NCBI RefSeq assembly: GCF_021390575.1
Contig: NZ_JAJEJQ010000001.1
Location: forward strand, 1,526,501-1,590,500
Direction of reading: 5' to 3'
DNA length: 64,000 nucleotides
Source of the DNA: Paraburkholderia adhaesiva
GTDB lineage: Bacteria; Pseudomonadota; Gammaproteobacteria; Burkholderiales; Burkholderiaceae
Part shown: positions 10,843-19,392 of the stretch, in pieces
Position numbering within the stretch: the stretch's first letter is position 1
Layout: each line of letters opens with the position of its first letter
Program-made: the position numbers and the translations under genes
Notes under the pieces: model-generated
Databases searched by the model: none
The model's input: the letters and a program-made list of their open reading frames with translations, nothing else
Told to the model about the DNA's origin: nothing

Positions 10843-11853
10843 ATGGCACTCCCGACACTCGATCCAAACGCGCCCGATTTCACGCGTCGCTACGTGAACC
10901 TTGCCGATCCGCGTCTGGGCGCACAGGCGCTCGTTGCCAGCGACGACTTCTTCGCGCCGAAAGAACGCATGCTCAATCCCGAGCCGGCGGTCTTCATCCC
11001 GGGCAAGTACGACGACAACGGCAAGTGGATGGACGGCTGGGAAACGCGGCGCAAGCGCACGACGGGCTACGACTGGTGCGTCGTCAAGCTCGCGCGCGCG
11101 GGCGTTATCAAGGGGCTCGACATCGACACGAGCTACTTCACGGGCAACTATCCGCCGGCGGCATCGGTGGAAGGCGCATGCGTGCTGGAGGGCGATCCGT
11201 CGGCCGCGACGCAGTGGGTCGAGATCGTGCCTTCCGTTTCGCTCAACGGCAATAGCCACCACTATGTCGATGTCGCGAGCGAGACGGCATACACGCACCT
11301 GCGTGTGAACATTTATCCCGATGGCGGCATCGCACGTCTGCGCGTCTATGGCCAACCGCAGGTGGACTGGAGCGGTGCGAGCCGCACCGAGCTATTCAAC
11401 CTCGCGGCGACTGAGAACGGTGCGTATGTCGTCGCCGCGAACAATCAGCACTATGGTGTCGCGTCGAACATACTGATGCCGGGACGCGGGGAGAACATGG
11501 GCGACGGTTGGGAAACGCGCCGCCGTCGGGAGCCGGGCAACGACTGGGCGATCATCGCGCTCGCGCAGCCGGGCGTCATCAGGAAGATCGAGGTCGACAC
11601 GGCGCACTTCAAGGGAAACTATCCGGACCGTTGTTCAATCCAGGCGGCGCGGGTGAACGGCGGCACGGACAGCTCGCTTGTCACGCAGGCGATGTTCTGG
11701 CCGATGCTGCTCGGTGAGCAAAAGCTTCAGATGGACAAGCAACATGTTTTCGAAAGCGAGCTGGCCGCACTCGGCCCGGTCACACACGTGCGCCTGAACA
11801 TCATTCCGGATGGCGGCGTGTCGCGTCTGCGTTTGTGGGGCACGCTCGCATAG
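10843..11853 (+). CDS. alc: Allantoicase
   Basis: Hydrolyses allantoate to ureidoglycolate and urea. The 336-residue protein shows the internal duplication typical of allantoicase. Two halves share [20 protein letters not shown], then DW..(V/I)..LA..GVI, and (Y/H)F.GNYP. The ATG at 10843 follows a ribosome binding site (GAAGGAAG); an upstream in-frame start is not supported by family length. It lies 80 bases after uraD and 19 bases before allA. Confidence 0.95.
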   Translation: MALPTLDPNAPDFTRRYVNLADPRLGAQALVASDDFFAPKERMLNPEPAVFIPGKYDDNGKWMDGWETRRKRTTGYDWCVVKLARAGVIKGLDIDTSYFTGNYPPAASVEGACVLEGDPSAATQWVEIVPSVSLNGNSHHYVDVASETAYTHLRVNIYPDGGIARLRVYGQPQVDWSGASRTELFNLAATENGAYVVAANNQHYGVASNILMPGRGENMGDGWETRRRREPGNDWAIIALAQPGVIRKIEVDTAHFKGNYPDRCSIQAARVNGGTDSSLVTQAMFWPMLLGEQKLQMDKQHVFESELAALGPVTHVRLNIIPDGGVSRLRLWGTLA

Positions 11854-11872
11854 GCGGGCCGCGAGCGGAACC

Positions 11873-12409
11873 ATGAGTGATCCGACGCAATCCCCCGGCG
11901 CGACGCTCGTCATCGAACGGTTGACGCGTGAAGCGTTCGCGCCATTCGGCGACGTGATCGAGCTCGAAGGCGCGAAGCAGTTCCCCATCAACCTCGCAAC
12001 GACGATCCGCTTCCACGATCTCGCGAAGGTGGATGTGACGGACGAGGGCGGGCGTACGCTGATCAATCTCTTTCGGGGCGAGCCACGCGTGCTGCCGTTC
12101 GAGGTGAAAATGCTGGAGCGTCATCCGCTCGGCAGTCAGGCGTTCGTGCCGCTCAGCGATCGGCCTTATCTGATCGTCGTCGCGCCGGCGGGCGACCTCG
12201 ACGTCACGAAGGTTCGAGCGTTCGTCACGCGAGGCTGGCAGGGCGTGAACTATGCGAAGGGCGTGTGGCACCATCCGCTGATTGCGCTCGATCAGGTCAG
12301 CGATTTTGTCGTTGTCGATCGTGGCGGGGAAGGACTCAATCTCAACGAGCAGGATTTGCCGGAGTCGCTTTGGCTGACCGAGGAGGCAATGCGCGCCGTG
12401 CAGCGTTGA
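11873..12409 (+). CDS. allA: Ureidoglycolate lyase
   Basis: Cleaves ureidoglycolate to glyoxylate and urea, the final step of the pathway. The 178-residue protein has the AllA cupin-like features: [12 protein letters not shown] near the start, [29 protein letters not shown], and the metal-site region [15 protein letters not shown], then DFVVVDRGG. The ATG at 11873 follows a GCGAGCGGAA stretch. It is the last gene of the operon; the next 440 bases are empty and the gene content then changes character. Confidence 0.95.
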   Translation: MSDPTQSPGATLVIERLTREAFAPFGDVIELEGAKQFPINLATTIRFHDLAKVDVTDEGGRTLINLFRGEPRVLPFEVKMLERHPLGSQAFVPLSDRPYLIVVAPAGDLDVTKVRAFVTRGWQGVNYAKGVWHHPLIALDQVSDFVVVDRGGEGLNLNEQDLPESLWLTEEAMRAVQR

Positions 12410-12848
12410 CGTCTCGTGCGACGCACTGCTAACAAAAAAGGTGTCCGGATTTCGCGGCTATTTTGTCGGTGTTTGACGCAGCGATGCCACGGAGACTGGA
12501 GGGCTGCCGGGTGTCTAAGAACGGCCATTACCGTTCGTTCGATGACGCTTCTTAGGGAGTATCTGAATGTCGGGTTACGGATCGGCTGTGGCCGCATGGA
12601 TGACCGTCCCATTCACGTCGATAACTTGTCCCCGCGAGTGCCTGGGCTATGGCCAGACGAACAAGCCCATGAAGCACGACACGACAGGCATAGATCATCC
12701 CGCATCGGGCGCCATGGCGCATTGAGCCACTGTGAGTTGACTCCGCTGCCGCTTGCGCCGGTATCGGCGATTGTCGCGCGCCAGGGTTACCGTGCTCTCG
12801 CGATGTATCATTTCGGCGGAACCTCAGGCCGATTTCGCGGAGTCCGTC
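12410..12848. other. Intergenic region after allA
   Basis: About 440 bases without a supported gene and without a clear intrinsic terminator. It marks the left edge of the roughly 11 kb segment that separates the two halves of the urate-degradation genes. Confidence 0.4.
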
Positions 12849-13250
12849 ATGGGAAGGGAATGGAAGCGCCGCATAAGACTGTTTATCCAGCGTTTCTGGC
12901 AGCCGACCAGCGCTTGCATGACCTGCATGCCGGGAAGCTGGGGAAACGTCATGAGCCTTACCCATTGGGCGATTGCATTCAAGACTGGGCTGTTCACTGG
13001 CTTGCTCGCCGTGCTGCTCACCTTCAGACCCGCGGCGAAGTGGTACGCGAATCGCTACGCAAACGCACTGATCGTCGGCTGCCTGACGGTAGTAGGGGAT
13101 GCCTACTCTCACGCGAGTCACTATCGCGTTCATATTCTCGAACACATCGCGACGGGAGTCATGTCAGGCTTGTTTGCGCTCACTGCCTCGTACCTATTCG
13201 AGGACCGGGCGCGCCGGATTCGCACGGTATGGACGCGTTTGTTCGGGTAA
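12849..13250 (+). CDS. Small hypothetical membrane protein
   Basis: A 133-residue protein with a basic N-terminus (MGREWKRRIRLFIQRFW), a CxxC at residues 23-26, and about three hydrophobic segments near 39-58, 70-84 and 100-117. It ends in a basic tail (RARRIRTVWTRLFG). A run of His and Tyr sits between the second and third segments (SHASHYRVHILEH). I do not recognise the family. The frame is open further upstream, but the ATG at 12849 gives a sensible membrane-protein N-terminus. Confidence 0.6.
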   Translation: MGREWKRRIRLFIQRFWQPTSACMTCMPGSWGNVMSLTHWAIAFKTGLFTGLLAVLLTFRPAAKWYANRYANALIVGCLTVVGDAYSHASHYRVHILEHIATGVMSGLFALTASYLFEDRARRIRTVWTRLFG

Positions 13251-13579
13251 GCGAAGCGCCTCAATCCACGCGGAAGTTGCTACGTTCAAGTCGTCCTTGC
13301 GCGCCGACATGATCCAGTGGCCCGTGCCGGACCATAGCAGTCGTCCCCGTTCTGCTCTGCGTTGCCGCTAATCACCTTCATCACCAGGGTCGTTGAGTGG
13401 CAGATTCGTTCCAACATCGGGACGTTCGAGGCCGACGTGCGCCATGTGCCCCGATTGCCAACTTCGATTTCCGGGTTCGGCCACTTTCGGCCATTCGACG
13501 AATCTGGCTGATAATCGTCATACCGTCTGACCGACGGTACGAACACTCATGAACGTTGGATATTATCGAGGTCAAGCAG
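13251..13579. other. Intergenic region, possibly carrying repeated DNA
   Basis: No supported gene. The part 13380-13510 reads as a short open frame in more than one phase and has the look of the degenerate intergenic segments that recur in Burkholderiaceae genomes. I cannot confirm this from one window. Confidence 0.3.
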
Positions 13580-14158
13580 ATGCAGCGTTATCTTTCGTCG
13601 AGCGTGTACATCGACTGGCATACCGCCGAAATCCAGTCGGTCGCTCAGATGCTTGCGAATCGTGCAGGGTCGGAAAGCGAACTGGTACGTCTGTCCTTCG
13701 AGTTCGTTCGAGACGAAATACGGCATAGCTCCGACTTTAAGCTCAATCCGGTTACCTGCAAGGCGTCAGATGTTTTGCTACACAAAACGGGCTACTGCTA
13801 CGCCAAGAGTCATTTGCTCGCAGCCTTGCTCCGAGCCAACGGCGTGCCGACCGGGCTGTGTTATCAACGCTTGTCGGTGGGTAACGGGGGTGCTCCGTAT
13901 TGCCTTCACGGTTTGAACGCCGTGTACCTGAAAGAAATTGGCTGGTACCGTATTGATGCCCGGGGGAACAAGGCGGGCGTTGATGCACAGTTTCGTCCTC
14001 CTCAAGAGGCGCTCGCTTTCCCTATCAGAGACCCCAAGGAACGGGATCTCCCAGAAATCTGGGATGAACCGCTCCCGGTCGTCGTAGAAGCGCTTGCGCG
14101 CTATGCTACCTACGACCAGGTTTTGGCAAATCTCCCTGATATCGAACTCATCGGGTGA
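13580..14158 (+). CDS. Transglutaminase-like cysteine hydrolase
   Basis: A 192-residue protein of the transglutaminase-like superfamily. The expected triad is C73 (KTGYCYAKSHLLAALLRANG), H110 (CLHGLNAVYL) and D126 (WYRIDARGN), with the usual spacing. Such proteins act as cysteine proteases or amidases. The ATG at 13580 is preceded by GAGG at eight bases; a frame start at 13556 has no such site. It stands alone between the small membrane protein and the adhesin gene, and its substrate is unknown. Confidence 0.8.
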   Translation: MQRYLSSSVYIDWHTAEIQSVAQMLANRAGSESELVRLSFEFVRDEIRHSSDFKLNPVTCKASDVLLHKTGYCYAKSHLLAALLRANGVPTGLCYQRLSVGNGGAPYCLHGLNAVYLKEIGWYRIDARGNKAGVDAQFRPPQEALAFPIRDPKERDLPEIWDEPLPVVVEALARYATYDQVLANLPDIELIG

Positions 14159-14302
14159 CTGCCACGACGGCCACTTGAATGTCCGGTACCGAGATTTGCA
14201 GAGGTCCGCGTCGAGTCGAAATGCACCAGTCCGTAATGCAGTCAATGGTGTCTTCCGCCAAGCACCAAGACTCGACGGCATCAACCGCGAAATGCGAATA
14301 CC

Positions 14303-14330
14303 AAAAAAAGCCACGGCGCGAGCCGTGGCT
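14303..14330 (-). terminator. Intrinsic terminator of the yadA-like gene
   Basis: On the minus strand GCCACGGC and GCCGTGGC arms around a short loop are followed by seven T. It lies about 90 bases downstream of the adhesin stop. Confidence 0.85.
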
Positions 14331-14418
14331 TCTGCTTTCGGCGTGCGCAAGCCGAAGGATCTGCGCACGCCGTTCGCGAACGAGGAGCGCCGTTGACCAG
14401 CGCCCCGCAACGAGCGCG

Positions 14419-16515
14419 TCAGAACTCGTAGCCGATCTGAGCACGCGCGCCAGCGTCGCCATTATTCGTGACGGCGACTGCGCCGTTCACGAGCCAATGC
14501 GAGTTCGCCGACCGATACGTCACGCCAACCGCGCCAGCGCTGCCGCCCTTGTAGTAGCCGCCACCGGCTGCGACGACCGTGCGGCCCGGAGCCGAAGGCG
14601 TGAGGTTCGGCATCGCCATCGCCGCTGCTACGCCCGAATACGCGTTTTTCTCAACGGTGTTGATCGTGTTGCGAAGGCCCGACATCTGCTGGTTGATCGC
14701 GGTGTTCTGCTGCGCAATCGTGCTGTTCATCTGTTCCACATTCACGGCGTCGGTGGGCGCCGTGCCGGCTGTCACGTTGACGATCTGACGCGTCGCACCT
14801 TCTTGGCCGACCGAGACCGCATCGTCGCGATTCGCGATCGAGTTCGCGCCGATGGCTACCGAGTTCTTCCCAGAGGCGTTTGCCTTGTCGCCGAGCGCGG
14901 TCGAGTTGTCGCCGGTTGCCGCCGCGCCGCCGCCGAGTGCGATCGACTGCGCACCGGCTGCGGCGGCCGCGCCGCTCGTGGTGTTGGTCGAGAGCGCCGT
15001 CGATCCGTTGGCGCTTACGTTCTGTATCGCCTGATTGAGGTTCGCGACTTGCTGATTCGTCGCAAAGAGCTGCTGGCCGGTCACGGCATCGGTGCTGGTG
15101 TCGCTGAGCGTGGCGTTCTGCAGGCCCGTCATCGTGACGTTGCCGCCCGTCGCGCTGCTGAGTGTGATCGTATCGTGTGCCGACGAGTCGTACGTCACCG
15201 GATCCGTGCCGGTCGACGCGGCGAGCTGCGACGCACCCGAGCTGGTGTCCGCTGCCGCGAGAACGCGTGCCGACATCCCCTGGGCGCCGCCGCCGCCATT
15301 CAAGGCCGAGCTGATCAGGTTGTTCACCTGACCGAGATTGACCGCATCGGTATCCTGAATGCCGTCCGCCACATTGCTGATCACGGTGCCCGTGGGCAGG
15401 TAGCCAGCGTTACGGTCCCCGTTGATGTGATACGGGCTAAAGCCGTCGCCGGTGGCGAGCGTAATCGAGGGGCTGCCGGCAGCGATCGAGCCTGCATCGT
15501 AGGTGACAGCCTTGTTCAGTACGCCGCCGATGTTGTCGAACTGGAAGCCCGCCGACTGCATCTGCGCAACGTTCACCGCGTCGCTTGCACCCGTGCCGGC
15601 CGCGAGGCCGGTGAGCTTGCGCACCCCGGCCGTGCCGGTCAGGTCGACGATCGTCCCGTCCGTGTCCTTGCCGACCGTGATGTTTCGGGTCGCCTGATCT
15701 TGCTGGACGATGCCGATCTTGCCGTTCGAGATGTTTTCGATGAGGTTGGTGAGCGTGGTCGTGTTGTTGACGACGCCCTGATTGACCTCGTAGAGCTGCG
15801 AACCGTTGACCGCGTCGGTGCTCGCAGGCGCCATATCGCCTGCGGCGACGTTGCGAAGTGCGACCGGCGCCTTTGCGGTTGTGCCGCCGAGCGTGAGCGT
15901 GTCGTGATTGGTCGTGTCGTACATGACGGCGTCGCCGACGTAATTTTGCAGATTCGTGATGCTCTGGTTTGTCGCGTACAGCTGCGAACCATTGACCGCT
16001 TCGGTGCTATCTGCCGCCACGAGGCCCGGCGCCATCTGGACGATCTTCTGGTTGCTCATCGTGACGATGCTGTCGAAGGTCGTCGGGCCGTAGACCATGA
16101 TGCTCGCGCCCTTGATGTTGAGCGTGCCGTTCTGATAGCCCGCGACCTGGGCCGTCGACGCATTGAAGCCGTAGCCGCCCTTCGTATCGGCAGCATTGTT
16201 CAGCGAGAAGGCGAGGCCGTCGGTCGTGCCTTTGCCATCGACCGAGCAGTCGATCGACTGGCTGCCGCCCGAGGAGCCCCACGAGTAGCCTTTGGCGCCC
16301 GAGCACATTTCAAGGCCACCCTGGCCCACGGTGCCGGGTGTGGGCGCGGTGGTCGTGGTGGCAAAGGCCGACGTGGCGTTCGCGGCGAGCCCAACCGCGC
16401 CCGTTACGAGAATGGCGAGCCGGCGCACGGACTTGCCACGCGCAGCAGCGGTTTCGGGTGCGGCGACCCAGGTTTGGTCTGCTTCGCTCCAGATCGAGCG
16501 GTACGTTTTGTTCAT
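14419..16515 (-). CDS. Trimeric autotransporter adhesin (YadA family)
   Basis: A 698-residue surface adhesin exported by the type V secretion route. The N-terminus is an extended signal peptide (ESPR), MNKTYRSIWSEADQTWVA, followed by a basic and hydrophobic stretch ending near SAFA. The passenger contains at least six stalk-type repeats of the form DAVNxxQ (EAVNGSQLYATNQ, DAVNGSQLYEVNQ, DAVNVAQM, DAVNLGQV, DAVTGQQLF, DAVNVEQM). A head-like stretch with IALGGGA, TALGDKA and VAIGANS precedes the C-terminal YadA anchor, which ends in GYEF with a terminal Phe. The start at 16515 is chosen for the ESPR; an ATG five codons upstream exists. It is divergent from the peptide export cassette. Confidence 0.93.
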   Translation of the reverse strand: MNKTYRSIWSEADQTWVAAPETAAARGKSVRRLAILVTGAVGLAANATSAFATTTTAPTPGTVGQGGLEMCSGAKGYSWGSSGGSQSIDCSVDGKGTTDGLAFSLNNAADTKGGYGFNASTAQVAGYQNGTLNIKGASIMVYGPTTFDSIVTMSNQKIVQMAPGLVAADSTEAVNGSQLYATNQSITNLQNYVGDAVMYDTTNHDTLTLGGTTAKAPVALRNVAAGDMAPASTDAVNGSQLYEVNQGVVNNTTTLTNLIENISNGKIGIVQQDQATRNITVGKDTDGTIVDLTGTAGVRKLTGLAAGTGASDAVNVAQMQSAGFQFDNIGGVLNKAVTYDAGSIAAGSPSITLATGDGFSPYHINGDRNAGYLPTGTVISNVADGIQDTDAVNLGQVNNLISSALNGGGGAQGMSARVLAAADTSSGASQLAASTGTDPVTYDSSAHDTITLSSATGGNVTMTGLQNATLSDTSTDAVTGQQLFATNQQVANLNQAIQNVSANGSTALSTNTTSGAAAAAGAQSIALGGGAAATGDNSTALGDKANASGKNSVAIGANSIANRDDAVSVGQEGATRQIVNVTAGTAPTDAVNVEQMNSTIAQQNTAINQQMSGLRNTINTVEKNAYSGVAAAMAMPNLTPSAPGRTVVAAGGGYYKGGSAGAVGVTYRSANSHWLVNGAVAVTNNGDAGARAQIGYEF

Positions 16516-16952
16516 CGAGAAACACCCCATAGTGACTAATGACGGTCGTTGTGCGTGCTCTTCAGCGCGAGGCCTGGTGCTCCGTCACTACGCGCAGCAG
16601 GGCTGGCGCCGAAGATCGCAGCGCGACTGTAGGGTGGGGTGTTTCAAGGTTAAATACGAATAGTCCTAAATATCTGGCGAAAGTGCCGTATTTAATATAT
16701 TTCAAAGAATATTGCCGCCTGATTTTGTCGAGTGGGTAGCGATACTGGCGATTCACTCGTGAAGACAGCTTCTCTGCACGATCGCGATGACCGTGAGGAT
16801 CTCGAAATTCAGACATTCGTGACTATTTGTGAATACTCGTTGAAAAATGTTAAAGCGTATTGAGTCATGCTGTTTGGCTAATTAACATCCACACGCCGTC
16901 ACTGATGTGAATCGTGATGGCCAACTCAATCCGATAATTTCAAGGACTCGAT
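16516..16952. promoter_or_regulatory. AT-rich divergent promoter region (adhesin / peptide cassette)
   Basis: About 440 bases between the divergent adhesin and peptide genes. The stretch from about 16640 to 16950 is markedly AT-rich for this genome, with runs such as TATTTAATATATTTC. It must contain the promoters of both transcription units. A TTGAAA box at 16840-16845 is visible but has no convincing partner. The base composition suggests either a strongly regulated promoter or acquired DNA. Confidence 0.5.
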
Positions 16953-17054
16953 ATGCAAAAGATCGAACGCAACCAACTCGCTAATCTCAAAGTTGCTGGT
17001 GGCTGCTGCGGCTCCGATAAGGGCACTACCCAGGATACTCCGGTTCCGCGTTAA
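16953..17054 (+). CDS. Double-glycine leader peptide precursor (putative exported peptide)
   Basis: A 33-residue frame with a good ribosome binding site (AAGGA seven bases before the ATG). Residues 1-17 form a leader with hydrophobic positions L9, L12 and V14 and the end AGG. This resembles the leaders cut by C39 peptidase transporters, with the hydrophobic spacing slightly off the classical consensus. Cleavage after G17 would release a hydrophilic 16-residue core beginning Cys-Cys-Gly-Ser and ending Pro-Val-Pro-Arg. The genes for an HlyD adaptor, a C39-peptidase ABC transporter and a TolC-like protein follow downstream, which is the main support. Function is unknown: microcin-like toxin, signal or lipopeptide are all possible. 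Confidence 0.75.
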   Translation: MQKIERNQLANLKVAGGCCGSDKGTTQDTPVPR

Positions 17055-17081
17055 TCACGTAGTCAGGTAGGCCTCTGGGTG

Positions 17082-17108
17082 AAAGGGGGGGCGTTATCGC
17101 CCCCCTTT
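17082..17108 (+). terminator. Strong terminator between peptide gene and export operon
   Basis: AAAGGGGGGGCG and CGCCCCCCTTT arms around TTAT, followed by an unbroken T run. It sits 28 bases after the peptide stop, so most transcripts should end here and only readthrough, or another promoter, would feed the export genes. Confidence 0.93.
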
Positions 17109-17156
17109 TTTTTCTGTTGGCTTTAGGGCCTGCCGACCGGGATCACGTCTTTCACC

Positions 17157-18116
17157 ATGTCGCTTTCGCTCACTGCTGTCCTGCAGCCACTTCACGGCCT
17201 CGTCCATCGTTTTGCAGCCGCACGTTTGGCCACGCGGCGCGCGGTGCTCTCGCGGTTGTCGTTCAGGGCTGTGGAGCGCGGCGCGCTGGTGAGCTGGCTC
17301 GTTCGTGGGGCATTCAGCGGGCGGGTCCGCGCGGTGGGTGTCGCGCGGTACGAAGCGGGACGTGCGGACGTGGCCCTCACGCGTCGCGACGCACTGCGTA
17401 CGATGAGTGCCAGGGTACGCGAGGCCTGGATTGATGAACGGTTCTACGCCGCGCACGAGCGCGGGCGTGACCCTTGCCCAGAACTGCGTGTGTTCGCCGC
17501 ACAAATTGTGGCGCGCATCCGCGAGATGCGGGCCCGCGAGCCGAAGCGCCCCATCATCCTTTCTCCGTTTCACTATCTTTCGCAGTACGCGAACGTCTGT
17601 ATCGTCGAGCATGTGCGCAGGGGGCTCGGGATCGAATCGATCTCGCTCGTATCCGGCGTGCCGCGCGATGTATACGGCGACGACGCGACCATGATCCCCT
17701 CCATACGCGTGCTCCACACATACGCCGAAAGTGGAGAGCAGCGCAACTCGCTGGGGCTGCGAGTCGTGCGTGCGTTGCGGCGGGAGGGCGTCGCGGTGCT
17801 GTTCGCCGACGTGCCTCCATTCACGCTCGCGAAATTTCCGATGGAGACCGTGGACGTGTTTCTGCGGGGACGTCACGCGCGCGTGCATGCGGGTGTCTTC
17901 CGGCTTGGGGCGCCGCTTGATGCGTATTTGCTGCCGTTCTATCTGCGTTTGGAACGCGGACGTTTCGGTATGCGAATGTTTGAGCCGATCGCGCTTGCCG
18001 AACTCGACGCGCCGCAGCGTCTGGCCGACGACATCGACATCGCCTGTAAAGAAAACTATCCGCACTGGCTGTACGCCGGCCATCCGTGCGTCTATCACTT
18101 TGCGCCGACCCGCTGA
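17157..18116 (+). CDS. LpxL/HtrB-like acyltransferase-type protein (diverged)
   Basis: A 319-residue protein whose second half resembles the lipid A acyltransferase (LpxL/HtrB) fold. It shows PIILSPFHYLSQYANV around H139, GVAVLFADVPPF around D208, VDVFLRGRHARVHAGVFRL then GAPLDAYLLPFYLRLERGRF, and finally ENYPHWLYAGHP. The canonical H-x4-E/D catalytic pair is not conserved: the position five after H139 is Tyr. So either chemistry differs or my family call is only approximate. It is the first gene after the terminator and lies 69 bases before the adaptor gene, in the same orientation. By context it may acylate the exported peptide or a membrane partner; that is inference. Confidence 0.6.
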   Translation: MSLSLTAVLQPLHGLVHRFAAARLATRRAVLSRLSFRAVERGALVSWLVRGAFSGRVRAVGVARYEAGRADVALTRRDALRTMSARVREAWIDERFYAAHERGRDPCPELRVFAAQIVARIREMRAREPKRPIILSPFHYLSQYANVCIVEHVRRGLGIESISLVSGVPRDVYGDDATMIPSIRVLHTYAESGEQRNSLGLRVVRALRREGVAVLFADVPPFTLAKFPMETVDVFLRGRHARVHAGVFRLGAPLDAYLLPFYLRLERGRFGMRMFEPIALAELDAPQRLADDIDIACKENYPHWLYAGHPCVYHFAPTR

Positions 18117-18185
18117 TTTCAGGGCAGGGCGAGCACTCCACACACGTCATGCCGGCACGACCGGCAACGGGGACCGCATCACACC

Positions 18186-19391
18186 ATGGAGCCGCACTAT
18201 CTTCCCGAGTTCCGGGATATCCGCGGACGCTGGATTGCCTACGGTGCTTCGGCATTCGTGCTGGCAGGCATCGTTTTCGCATTCGTTCATCAGGTTGAGC
18301 TGAAGCAGGATGTGCGCTGCGAAATCGTGTCGCCTTCGGAAATCAAGGTACAGGGCGAGAGCGGGTTGATCTCCGCGATCTACGTGCAGCCACCCGCGCA
18401 CGTTGAAGCTGGTCAGCCGCTATTCAGGCTCGAACGCGACATGACGCTCGCCAGTGATGGCGCCCGGCACGGCGCCTTCAACGCACAAGTGCGCGACGAA
18501 CAGCGCCGGGCGGTCGTTGCGCTTTACGCGCAGCGGCGCGTCGATCTCGAATCGCAGGTTGCCACCGCGCGTGCGGAGGAAGCGAGCCGACGCGCCGAAC
18601 TCGCCGGAATCGACGAGCAAGGCGACCAGAATCGTCAGCTCGCCGACGAAACGCAGAAGAAACTCGACCGCCTCGAATCGGTGTCGGACTTCGTCGTCGC
18701 CGACCGCATCGAGCAGGCGCGCGCGGAACTGCACCAGAGCCGCATCGCGCTCGCGCAGTCCGCAGAGCGGCGGCAGCAGACGCTGGCTGCAATCACCAAT
18801 CTTCAGAACACGCAAACCGCGCTTGCCGCGCAGTCGAAGGAACTCGACGCGAGCCGCGCGCGCGATTTGCAGGACGCCGATGCGCGCTTCGAGCAGACAC
18901 GCCGCGATGCCACGGTGTCGGCGCCGAAGGCGGGCACCGTGACGTTCTCGCGGCTCGTGCAGGGCAGCAAGCTGCAACCGGACGATATCGCGATGGTGCT
19001 CGTGACCGACACGTCGCAGCCACTGCGCGCCGAGTTGCGCATTTCATCGCGGCGGCGCGGTTTCGTGCGCGAAGGGCAGACGGTGCGGCTCAAATTCGAC
19101 GCTTTTCCTTACGCGAAATTCGGCACTTACGAGGCGCGCATCGATTCGATTTCGCGCACCACCGTGAGCGCGGCGCAGCCCACGGCAGTCGACTTTGGCG
19201 AGGACGGCATGCCGCAAGCGCCCGGTGACGACTACATCGCGTGGGTCACGTTGCGCGGGCATACGTTCGAATATGGCAAGCAGCGTTTCGACATCCTGCC
19301 GGGCATGCAGGCGAGCGCGAGCATCGTGATCGAGCGGCGCACCATCGCCGAGTGGGTGCTCGAGCCGTTGTTCAAGATCGTGCGAGGCTGA
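18186..19391 (+). CDS. HlyD-family periplasmic adaptor of a type I exporter
   Basis: A 401-residue membrane fusion protein. A single N-terminal membrane segment (about 18-37, WIAYGASAFVLAGIVFAFV) is followed by a lipoyl/barrel half (VRCEIVSPSEIKVQGESGLI). A long alpha-helical hairpin (about 95-235) comes next, then the second lipoyl half (ATVSAPKAGTVTFSRLVQGSKL) and beta-barrel and membrane-proximal domains ending KIVRG. It bridges the inner-membrane ABC transporter and the TolC-like channel. Its stop is one base from the ABC transporter start, indicating an operon. Confidence 0.92.
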   Translation: MEPHYLPEFRDIRGRWIAYGASAFVLAGIVFAFVHQVELKQDVRCEIVSPSEIKVQGESGLISAIYVQPPAHVEAGQPLFRLERDMTLASDGARHGAFNAQVRDEQRRAVVALYAQRRVDLESQVATARAEEASRRAELAGIDEQGDQNRQLADETQKKLDRLESVSDFVVADRIEQARAELHQSRIALAQSAERRQQTLAAITNLQNTQTALAAQSKELDASRARDLQDADARFEQTRRDATVSAPKAGTVTFSRLVQGSKLQPDDIAMVLVTDTSQPLRAELRISSRRRGFVREGQTVRLKFDAFPYAKFGTYEARIDSISRTTVSAAQPTAVDFGEDGMPQAPGDDYIAWVTLRGHTFEYGKQRFDILPGMQASASIVIERRTIAEWVLEPLFKIVRG

Positions 19392-19392
19392 T

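Noticed and set aside
12416-13312. A 298-codon plus-strand frame overlapping the small membrane protein
   Set aside because: Low-complexity text without domains. The frame at 12849-13250 has proper membrane helices and is the better candidate.
14179-16539. A 786-codon open frame on the plus strand opposite the adhesin gene
   Set aside because: It is Arg/Ala/Val-rich with no family features and lies entirely antisense to a clear YadA protein with ESPR and anchor. The high GC third positions of the real gene create it.
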